This document shows, one piece after another, positions 1-5,582 of a DNA stretch of 25,363 nt; the first letter of the stretch is position 1, and each line of letters starts with the position of its first letter. The notes under the pieces are model-generated. The model saw only the letters and a program-made list of their open reading frames with translations. It was not told where the DNA came from and searched no databases. The DNA is taken from positions 1-25,363 of the forward strand of contig JAEYSV010000004.1 of the NCBI GenBank assembly GCA_023434365.1. Reading direction: 5' to 3'. Position numbers and translations under genes: made by a program. This DNA is from Bacillota bacterium (GTDB taxonomy: Bacteria > Bacillota > Clostridia > Lachnospirales > Lachnospiraceae).

Positions 1-98
1 GTTGCTCATTGAACTATGTCTTGTATCACTTTAATTTACTTTGTAATTGTGCAAATTGACTAAGCCAAGTTTTCTGAAGGGCTTTTGACGCCCTAATC

Positions 99-123
99 AT
101 CATAGGAAATTACGTCCTATGAT
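99..123. promoter_or_regulatory. 9-bp inverted repeat upstream of the MATE gene
   Basis: ATCATAGGA (99-107) and TCCTATGAT (115-123) form a perfect inverted repeat with a 7-nt spacer. It lies about 60-80 bp upstream of the putative MATE promoter, where an operator or leader hairpin could sit. No regulator is encoded nearby, so the role is unknown. Confidence 0.35.
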
Positions 124-183
124 ATAACATATATTATAAAAGAAAAAGCTTAGGGACTCAAGTAAGTTAAGCAAAATAAACTC

Positions 184-211
184 TTGCTATTTCAATTAAT
201 TATGGTAGAAT
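184..211 (+). promoter_or_regulatory. Putative sigma-A promoter of the MATE gene
   Basis: TTGCTA (184-189) and TAGAAT (206-211) are separated by 16 bp and resemble -35 and -10 hexamers. They lie about 85 bp upstream of the preferred MATE start. Read by eye only. Confidence 0.4.
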
Positions 212-295
212 TATGGTTACGATTCTTTGCAAGAATTAGGTAATTCATTGAATTACCAGGCTAAAAAAATACAGATAGATAAGTGTGGAGTATGT

Positions 296-1687
296 ATGAG
301 AAAGTATCTTGGTGATAAAGCATTTTATAAAATGGTAATGTTAATTGCCATTCCGATAATGATACAAAATGGTATTACTAATTTTGTGAATCTATTAGAT
401 AACATTATGATTGGACGTTTGGGTACTGAGCAAATGTCAGGAGTGGCAATATCCAATCAGTTGATATTTGTATTCAACGTCAGTATATTTGGAGCAATTA
501 GTGGTGCGGGAATATTTGGAGCACAATTTTTTGGTAGTAAAAATTATGAAGGAATGCGTAATACTTTTCGGTTCAAGTTCATGACATGTATCGTGATGGG
601 ATTGATAGGTATGGTAGTATTTTATTTGTTCCGTAGTAATTTGATTAACCTATATCTAAGCGGAAGTGTTGATGCGGGAGATCCGATGAAAACACTTCAG
701 TATGGCGAACAGTATCTCGTAATTATGCTTCTTGGTTTAATCCCATTTGCAATTTCGCAGACATATTCAAGTACGTTACGTGAAGCAGGACAGACGTTAC
801 TTCCGATGATCTCAGGAATTGTCGCAGTCTTTGTGAATTTGGTATTCAATTATGTCTTAATTTATGGAGCATTTGGATTACCGGCACTAGGTGTTCAAGG
901 TGCGGCAATTGCTACCGTAATTTCAAGGTTTGTAGAGTGTACTATTATTATCATCTGGACACATAAACATGCCTTAAAAAATGAATTTATACAAGGAGTA
1001 TATAAGACCTTTCGTATCCCAAGACATTTGGTGCTACAGGTAACGAAGAAAGGTGCGCCACTATTAATCAACGAATTCCTATGGTCTGGTGGTATGGCAA
1101 CTCTATTGCAATGCTATTCCGTTCGGAGTACTGCGGTAGTAGCTGGTATGAATATCTCTAACACGATCGTAAATGTATTCAATATAGTGTTTATAGCCAT
1201 GGGAAGTGCAGTAGGAATTTTAGTTGGACAGCAGCTTGGATCTGGTGATATGAAAAAGGCAAAAGACACAGCGGTAAAGATGATTTTCTTTTCAGTCATG
1301 AGTTGTATATTAATTGGAGCGGTTATGGCGGCTTCAGCACCATTCTTTCCGAAAATATATAAGACAGAACCATTGGTTCAAAATCTTGCCACCTCCTTTA
1401 TCCTGATAGCAGCAGTTTATATGCCATTTAACGCATTTACCCATGCGGCATATTTTACCATGCGTTCTGGCGGGAAAACAGGCATCACGTTTTTATTTGA
1501 TAGTGTATTTATGTGGTTAGTTAACATACCAGTAGCCTATTTCCTTTCACGATACACGAGTATCCCAATCGTGCCATTATACTTAATGTGCCAAGGAGTA
1601 GAGCTTATTAAGTGTGTCATAGGTTATATTCTAGTCAAAAAAGGCGTTTGGCTACACAATATCGTTACCGATGAAGCGTATCAATAA
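296..1687 (+). CDS. MATE family efflux transporter
   Basis: This is a membrane antiporter that would export cationic drugs or metabolites in exchange for Na+ or H+. The 463-residue product has the usual MATE length and is almost wholly hydrophobic, with about twelve membrane segments arranged as two related halves. The N-terminal half carries the family-like stretch around NLLDNIMIGRLG, followed by GAISGAGIFGAQFFG; the second half has the matching AMGSAVGILVGQQLG. The frame is open from a TTG at 227, but the ATG at 296 is preferred because the stretch before it is not membrane-like and GTGGAG lies just upstream. It stands alone, with its own putative promoter. Its 3' end runs straight into the GTGAAGAG repeat array. 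Substrate specificity cannot be read from the sequence. The family call is solid. Confidence 0.93.
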   Translation: MRKYLGDKAFYKMVMLIAIPIMIQNGITNFVNLLDNIMIGRLGTEQMSGVAISNQLIFVFNVSIFGAISGAGIFGAQFFGSKNYEGMRNTFRFKFMTCIVMGLIGMVVFYLFRSNLINLYLSGSVDAGDPMKTLQYGEQYLVIMLLGLIPFAISQTYSSTLREAGQTLLPMISGIVAVFVNLVFNYVLIYGAFGLPALGVQGAAIATVISRFVECTIIIIWTHKHALKNEFIQGVYKTFRIPRHLVLQVTKKGAPLLINEFLWSGGMATLLQCYSVRSTAVVAGMNISNTIVNVFNIVFIAMGSAVGILVGQQLGSGDMKKAKDTAVKMIFFSVMSCILIGAVMAASAPFFPKIYKTEPLVQNLATSFILIAAVYMPFNAFTHAAYFTMRSGGKTGITFLFDSVFMWLVNIPVAYFLSRYTSIPIVPLYLMCQGVELIKCVIGYILVKKGVWLHNIVTDEAYQ

Positions 1688-1960
1688 TAGTGAAGAACGT
1701 TTAAAAAAATAGTGAAGAACTAAGAGTGAAGAGTGAAGAGCGTTATAAGGGCAGTGAAGAGTGAAGAGCCTGTAAAAGATAGTGAAGAACGAAGAGTGAA
1801 GAGTGAAGAGCGTTAAAAAGATAGTGAAGAACTAAGAGTGAAGAGTGAAGAGCGTTTTGAAAATTGAAAAGTTAAAAAGTGAAAAGTTTATAAGAGAAGA
1901 GTTTATAAGAGAAGAGTTAAAAAGAGAAGAGTTAAAAAGAGTAGCGAAGGGCTTAAAATC
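1688..1960 (+). repeat. Degenerate GTGAAGAG tandem repeat array (array A)
   Basis: Starting directly after the MATE stop codon, the plus strand is a purine-rich array built from AGTGAAGAAC, AGAGTGAAGAGTGAAGAGC and linkers such as GTTAAAAAGAT. About a dozen GTGAAGA cores occur up to about 1855. It then decays into simpler GAAAAGTTAAAAAG and TAAGAGAAGAGTT units to about 1960. The same family recurs at 2892-3215 in inverted orientation. In both places the GTGAAGAG strand is the sense strand of the gene whose 3' end it follows. No coding potential is apparent. Confidence 0.85.
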
Positions 1961-2104
1961 AGTGTTACTAGGAGTGAAGAGATAAAGAGATCTATGAAGA
2001 TGCGAAGGTGTTGAGCGGAAAATAGAGATGATGTTAGACGTAAAATGTGTTGTAAAGTAATTATGTCTCTTTGGTAAAAGGGTAGTGAAAAGAATATATA
2101 TGGT

Positions 2105-2159
2105 AACCACTTTCTTGGTAAGAATTAATGATTAAATCTTACCAAGAAGGTGGTTTTTT
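2105..2159 (+). terminator. Strong rho-independent terminator
   Basis: AACCACTTTCTTGGTAAGA (2105-2123) pairs with TCTTACCAAGAAGGTGGTT (2137-2155) as a 19-bp stem with one G-U pair, followed by a T run. It is the first terminator downstream of the MATE gene, about 420 bp after its stop. A TTGGTA/TATATA pair (2071-2100) just upstream could be a promoter, in which case this hairpin would be a 5' leader structure instead. Confidence 0.8.
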
Positions 2160-2167
2160 ATTTGAAA

Positions 2168-2360
2168 GAAGGGTCAATTACGGGATGTCGTCAAGCCGCC
2201 GGCAGAAAAGCCGGAGCATTGTTTTACAGGTTGTCAAGTGCGGCGTACTCCCACCACAAAGGGAAATTAACGACTTTCAGGTCTCTCAAATCAGGCCGAC
2301 CTCATCTTTTCGCTTTCATGTGATACGAATCATGAGTAATACATTCCTCTAGCACCGAAT
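2168..2360. ncRNA. Candidate structured non-coding RNA (unclassified)
   Basis: This stretch is clearly more GC-rich than its surroundings and full of short complementary segments. CCGGC-AGAAAA-GCCGG forms a hairpin near 2196-2211; TCCC/GGGA forms one near 2249-2263. GTCGT (about 2187) can pair with ACGAC (about 2270), and GCCGC (about 2192) with GCGGC (about 2242). AGGTC/GACCT flank a loop at about 2279-2302, and CATG-GAT/ATC-CATG form a bulged hairpin near 2318-2335. Neither strand gives a convincing protein. I could not assign it to a family from memory; the clostridial raiA motif is one candidate to test. The strand is unresolved, with plus slightly favoured because a terminator and a possible promoter lie on its 5' side. 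Confidence 0.4.
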
Positions 2361-2462
2361 TAATAACAATTCTATTTTTCTAAATAAATAATTCTGATAA
2401 AGTATATGTAGCCAAGTAGAAGTACAGTCTTACTTTTAGTTTTTAGAAAGTAGGTGATTTCT

Positions 2463-2555
2463 ATGTCAATAATAGAAGTACTCACATTACTATTAGTGCT
2501 ATGTAACTTCATTGAAATTATCATTGCACTTGATTCATTAACTTCAAAAAAATAA
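2463..2555 (+). CDS. Small hydrophobic peptide, putative holin-like type I toxin
   Basis: A 30-codon frame begins at an ATG preceded by GAAAGTAGGTGA, a good ribosome binding site with 6-nt spacing. The peptide starts MSIIEVLTLLLVL, continues as one hydrophobic helix, and ends LTSKK. This layout (MSxxE-L-L-L start, single membrane span, lysine tail) is that of the small holin-like toxin / TxpA-BsrG-BsrE type in Bacillota, whose members insert into the membrane and are silenced by an antisense RNA. A hairpin at 2634-2663 could end the mRNA. A minus-strand promoter facing the gene (2694-2665) could make the antisense RNA. Identification rests on pattern resemblance in a very short peptide, so toxicity is an inference. 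Confidence 0.6.
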   Translation: MSIIEVLTLLLVLCNFIEIIIALDSLTSKK

Positions 2556-2633
2556 TAAAAAAATGAAGTAATAGAAGGATAGGTATTTAACAATGTGGGG
2601 GCCTACAAAAGTAGCATAACTGTACAACTTGGC

Positions 2634-2668
2634 AAGGCAAGGGAGGTCACTCTCCCTTGCCTTAATTA
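2634..2668 (+). terminator. Hairpin after the small toxin-like gene
   Basis: AAGGCAAGGGAG (2634-2645) and CTCCCTTGCCTT (2652-2663) form a perfect 12-bp stem with a 6-nt loop. The downstream tail TTAATTATAA is only moderately T-rich, so termination may be weak. A minus-strand transcript starting near 2658 would carry this hairpin at its 5' end. Confidence 0.55.
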
Positions 2669-2694
2669 TAACCACAAATAACACAGTTAAACAA
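2665..2694 (-). promoter_or_regulatory. Putative antisense promoter facing the toxin-like gene
   Basis: On the minus strand TATAAT (2670-2665) follows TTGTTT (2694-2689) with an 18-bp spacer. Transcription would start near 2658, inside the hairpin, and run antisense to the 3' end of the small peptide gene. This is the geometry of convergent type I toxin-antitoxin pairs. No clear end of the antisense RNA was found. Confidence 0.4.
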
Positions 2695-2738
2695 AGGATC
2701 CCGTCTCTTTCCGTTAATCTCAATCATGGACTTCCCAA

Positions 2739-2807
2739 ACGAAATCCCCGATAACCAACGAAATCCCCGATAACCAACCAAATCCCCGATAACTAAATAA
2801 ATCCCTG
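2739..2807. repeat. 19-bp tandem direct repeat
   Basis: Three complete units at 2739-2757, 2758-2776 and 2777-2795 share AAATCCCCGATAAC; the first two are identical. A partial fourth unit ends at 2807. An overlapping perfect 10-bp inverted repeat, AAATAAATCC (2795-2804) with GGATTTATTT (2816-2825), follows at once. The function is unknown. Confidence 0.85.
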
Positions 2808-2833
2808 TTTGACAAGGATTTATTTGGCAAGAA

Positions 2834-2886
2834 TGTCTAAAAATCATGTCCCCACTAAGTAATGTGTCTAAATTTATGGGTACATC
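2834..2886. other. Possible insertion-sequence end remnant
   Basis: TGTCTAAA occurs twice 31 bp apart (2834-2841 and 2865-2872), each followed a few bases later by ATG. The segment ends in GGGTACATCA next to repeat array B. Paired internal repeats near a terminus are typical of IS21-like ends, but no transposase gene or partner end is visible. Confidence 0.2.
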
Positions 2887-2891
2887 ATACT

Positions 2892-3215
2892 TTCCGTTCT
2901 TCACAATCTTTTAAAGGCTCCTCACTGTCCCTAAAAGGTTCTTCGTTCTTCACTAATCTATTTAAGGGTTCTTCACTATCTTTTCCGCTCTTCACTCTTC
3001 ACTCTTCGTTCTTCACTGCCCTTAAGGGTTCTTCACTATCTTTTCCGCTCTTCACACTTCGTTCTTAGTTCTTCACTAATCTTTTTTAAGGGTTCTTCAC
3101 TATCTTTTCCGCTCTTCACTCTTCACTCTTCGTTCTTCACTGCCCTTAAAAGGCTCTTCACTGCCCTTAAAAGGCTCTTCACTCTTCACTCTTCGTTCTT
3201 CACTATCTTTTAAGA
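2892..3215 (-). repeat. GTGAAGAG repeat array (array B), entering the DUF1287 gene
   Basis: Read on the minus strand this is the same repeat as array A: GATAGTGAAGAACGAAGAG units, AGTGAAGAGTGAAGAGC and linkers such as CCTTTTAAGGGC. Positions 3103 to about 3205 are translated as the C-terminal tail of the DUF1287 protein. The rest, to 2892, is downstream of its stop. The array is in inverted orientation to array A. Confidence 0.88.
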
Positions 3216-3900
3216 CTTTTTCTTCGATTTTGGAGGCATCGAAGCGGAAGTGGCCGCTTATTTCTTCTCTTGTTAGGGCGTCTTCTTCGAATACTGGCTG
3301 GCCTCCGTTATGGATGATGTAAGGGACGCCTTTTTTTGTTCTTCGGTCAGATACAATGGCGATATGATGGTCCCCGTAGGTTACGATATCGCCGGGCTGC
3401 CATTCTTCCACCTGGGTAGGGTCTAAGGTGAGTGAGAGGGCATATTTTTGAAAAAATACGCGTAGATTGGGAACTCTTCGAAAGTCGATGTTGGGATCGG
3501 CTTTCTTTTTAATTCTTGGATAATCGGATAGGTGCTCGGCAATATCTGCATCAATCATGTCTTTGAGAGAGTAGCCTGCTTCACGAAATGCTCGCCAGAC
3601 TACGTCAGTACATACTCCAACATTTTCTGGTGGGTAACCGCCTGGCTGGTAACTACCATCGTAAACCGGCGCGTTTGCAATATCTTTTCTCGCTCCATTT
3701 AATATATCGGTATAGTCATCGATGCCATTATTATTAAAATCACTCCTACTTTTTACGATAGGCAGGTTTAGTTCGGTTGCAGTGTAGTAGGAACTAGGAA
3801 TCAGATTCCAATAATTTAAATAATAGATTCCAAATCCAATCAGGAGACTGATAGGAATCAATAAACACGATATAATGAGTAATAGTTTTTTTCTTCGCAT
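3100..3900 (-). CDS. DUF1287 family membrane-anchored protein with repeat-derived tail
   Basis: The 266-residue product starts with a basic MRRKK and a hydrophobic segment (about 6-28), a signal anchor or signal peptide. A calcium-loop-like stretch, DFNNNGIDDYTD (54-65), follows. The DUF1287 core then shows GVCTDVVWRAF (C97) and DHHIAIV (H178/H179), the Cys and His arrangement of NlpC/P60-like cysteine hydrolases. A cell-wall or amide hydrolase role at the outer membrane face is therefore plausible but not proven. From about residue 233 the protein is only charged repeats (SEERRVKSEEPFKG), encoded by array B; the natural domain probably ends near residue 225. AAAAAAGGAG precedes the ATG. The gene has its own promoter and no downstream partner. 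Confidence 0.85.
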   Translation of the reverse strand: MRRKKLLLIISCLLIPISLLIGFGIYYLNYWNLIPSSYYTATELNLPIVKSRSDFNNNGIDDYTDILNGARKDIANAPVYDGSYQPGGYPPENVGVCTDVVWRAFREAGYSLKDMIDADIAEHLSDYPRIKKKADPNIDFRRVPNLRVFFQKYALSLTLDPTQVEEWQPGDIVTYGDHHIAIVSDRRTKKGVPYIIHNGGQPVFEEDALTREEISGHFRFDASKIEEKVLKDSEERRVKSEEPFKGSEEPFKGSEERRVKSEERKR

Positions 3901-3943
3901 ATTAGGCTCCTTTTTTCATGCTAGTTGACTCATTCTTATTTGC

Positions 3944-3972
3944 ATTATAAGAACAGAGTTTATCGTTTTCAA
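3944..3972 (-). promoter_or_regulatory. Sigma-A promoter of the DUF1287 gene
   Basis: On the minus strand TTGAAA (3972-3967) and TATAAT (3949-3944) are separated by exactly 17 bp, about 45 bp upstream of the start codon. This is a near-consensus promoter. Confidence 0.7.
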
Positions 3973-3984
3973 GGGGCTCCTAGT

Positions 3985-4107
3985 AAGATTAAGTGTGTAT
4001 TAAGTAAGCTTAAGTACGTATTAAGTAAGTTAAGAAATTATTCAGATTACGGCACAGATCACGACATCAATTACATCACATAATACAACATATATTACGG
4101 CACAGAT
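3985..4107. repeat. Short direct repeats between the DUF1287 gene and spoIIP
   Basis: Two near-identical units of about 21 bp built on TTAAGTANGTATTAAGTAAG lie side by side at about 3991-4032. The 14-mer ATTACGGCACAGAT occurs at 4046-4059 and again at 4094-4107. The second copy directly abuts the spoIIP stop codon. No function is evident, and no spoIIP terminator was seen here. Confidence 0.6.
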
Positions 4108-4109
4108 TA

Positions 4110-5435
4110 CTATTTATTTTTACCACCACTCAGCACATGATGGATGGCGTCTGCGAGTGGTACCATTGCATTTTTTGCTTCGGCTACCGTGTTATTTTGA
4201 TCACCTACTTCAATTAACGAATACCTTGCTGCTAAGTGCATGTTATATCGATAGCTTTTCAATGAGTTTTTCCTTGTTAATTCTGGATAATGGGTCATTG
4301 CATATAGTTTCATCTGTAAGCTGAAAGCGAGATTGGACTGCAAATTAGGGTTTTCTAATCCTTCTCTAGGGCCTTTCAGATTATGACTGACTCCATTAAA
4401 GAACATAATCATAGCCATCGGCAAATTATAATTGTCTTTAAAATAAGTATGAGTATTGTCTCCAGCCCCATCGCGGTGAATGTCAAAGATTACTTTTATT
4501 GTGGGGTATTTTTTGAGGATTGCTTTAATGTCAGGAAGTGCATCATTATAAGCTGTGTTATAACTATACTGTTTTGTGTGATGTATTACCTGATAGCCAT
4601 ATTTGGACTCCAATAGATCTTTTAATGTTTCCCCAACGCCAATGATGGTATCTTCTTTTTTACCCTCTCTACTATCGCTGAATGCTTCGTGAGCATGAGT
4701 ATGAAGGATAAGTATTTGCGGCTTTTTACTATCTAGCGTCATACTTAAATCTTTTGTAAGCAGTGCTTTGACATCAAAGATTTTATGATCAATGCCGGTT
4801 TCACCATTTACCCGGTAAAAATTATTAATCAGATAGGTGGTATCCATTTTTTCTTTGAGATTGCTTATCAAGCTTTTGTTGTAATTTAATGCTTCGGTTG
4901 CATTAAGGTTAAAAACAGTTTGAGCTTCTTCGGAAGTTGGATCGTATTCGTCATTATCTTCAAAGTAGATTTCAGAGTCAATGATAAGTGCCGGGTCAAT
5001 TGGTTCTACTGGCTTTGGTGGTGGGGTAGGAGCAAGATTATCTTCCGGCAGATCTGAATTGTCTACAATGAGGTCAGAGTCGTCCAAATTATTGTTGGAG
5101 GGATTATCTTGATATACCACCTTTATTGAATTGCCACTTAGTCTCGTATGGTTTAGATACGTCAAATAGACAGATCCTTGGGAAAGTTGATTCACAGTGA
5201 AGATGGCATCCTCTTGATTATTAGTTGCAATTCGTTCGGTTATAATAGAGCCTGAGGTAAAGACATTTTTACTAAAATCGCATAGAATATTTTGAAATAA
5301 CTTAAAGGTATTAAGTTGAAAAGATTGTCCAAGAGTTATCGTGCCAAGCTGAATGAATACATACAGGGAAAGACTAATCAGAAGTGAAATCAGGGTTCCT
5401 TTTACTAATTTTGGGAAAATTTCTTTGATTCGCAT
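4110..5435 (-). CDS. spoIIP: Stage II sporulation protein P
   Basis: SpoIIP is a peptidoglycan amidase/endopeptidase that works with SpoIID and SpoIIM to remove septal wall and drive engulfment of the forespore. The product has an N-terminal membrane anchor (about 12-35), a variable region with a proline-rich linker (PTPPPKPVEP) and a C-terminal amidase domain. LHTHAHEAF, near residue 245, and the conserved DIHRDG, near 320, match the metal-binding SpoIIP signature. The frame opens at an ATG at 5441 only 2 nt from GGAGG; the in-frame ATG at 5435, with 8-nt spacing, is preferred, giving 441 residues. It is divergent from lepA, whereas in Bacillus both point the same way. A TATAAT-like box lies at 5467-5462 without a clear -35, and I could not make out a sigma-E promoter. 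Confidence 0.93.
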   Translation of the reverse strand: MRIKEIFPKLVKGTLISLLISLSLYVFIQLGTITLGQSFQLNTFKLFQNILCDFSKNVFTSGSIITERIATNNQEDAIFTVNQLSQGSVYLTYLNHTRLSGNSIKVVYQDNPSNNNLDDSDLIVDNSDLPEDNLAPTPPPKPVEPIDPALIIDSEIYFEDNDEYDPTSEEAQTVFNLNATEALNYNKSLISNLKEKMDTTYLINNFYRVNGETGIDHKIFDVKALLTKDLSMTLDSKKPQILILHTHAHEAFSDSREGKKEDTIIGVGETLKDLLESKYGYQVIHHTKQYSYNTAYNDALPDIKAILKKYPTIKVIFDIHRDGAGDNTHTYFKDNYNLPMAMIMFFNGVSHNLKGPREGLENPNLQSNLAFSLQMKLYAMTHYPELTRKNSLKSYRYNMHLAARYSLIEVGDQNNTVAEAKNAMVPLADAIHHVLSGGKNK

Positions 5436-5495
5436 TTCCATCGCCTCCTTGCTTATGTATTATTATATTAGCGTAAGTGCAAAATAATGTTAATA

Positions 5496-5524
5496 TTGTC
5501 TATCAAACTGAGGTATGCTATAAT
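5496..5524 (+). promoter_or_regulatory. Promoter of lepA (extended -10)
   Basis: TTGTCT (5496-5501), a 17-bp spacer and TATAAT (5519-5524) preceded by TGC form a strong extended -10 promoter about 50 bp upstream of lepA. Confidence 0.75.
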
Positions 5525-5582
5525 ACGTTTCAGTGTACCTATTGTTATTGTCAGTGTACTGAAGTCATAGGAGGAAATGAAG

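Noticed and set aside
1832..2110. 92-codon minus-strand frame over array A
   Set aside because: It is made of translated repeats (FNSSLINSSL) and has no supporting start signal.
2128..2352. 74-codon plus-strand frame across the candidate structured RNA
   Set aside because: It starts inside the right arm of the terminator, has no proper ribosome binding site, and its sequence (Arg/Ser-rich, no domain) looks like translated RNA structure.
2372..2593. 73-codon minus-strand frame opposite the small toxin-like gene
   Set aside because: It is antisense to the better supported 30-codon gene and rich in Ser/Phe/Tyr from AT-rich DNA, without a ribosome binding site.
2662..2904. 80-codon minus-strand frame ending in NCVICGYN
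   Set aside because: Much of it is the translated 19-bp repeat and flanking boxes. There is no convincing ribosome binding site, and the Cys pair at the end is too short to support a domain.
1688..3215. CRISPR array
   Set aside because: Repeats are short, degenerate and nearly contiguous with no unique spacers of constant length, and no cas genes are present.
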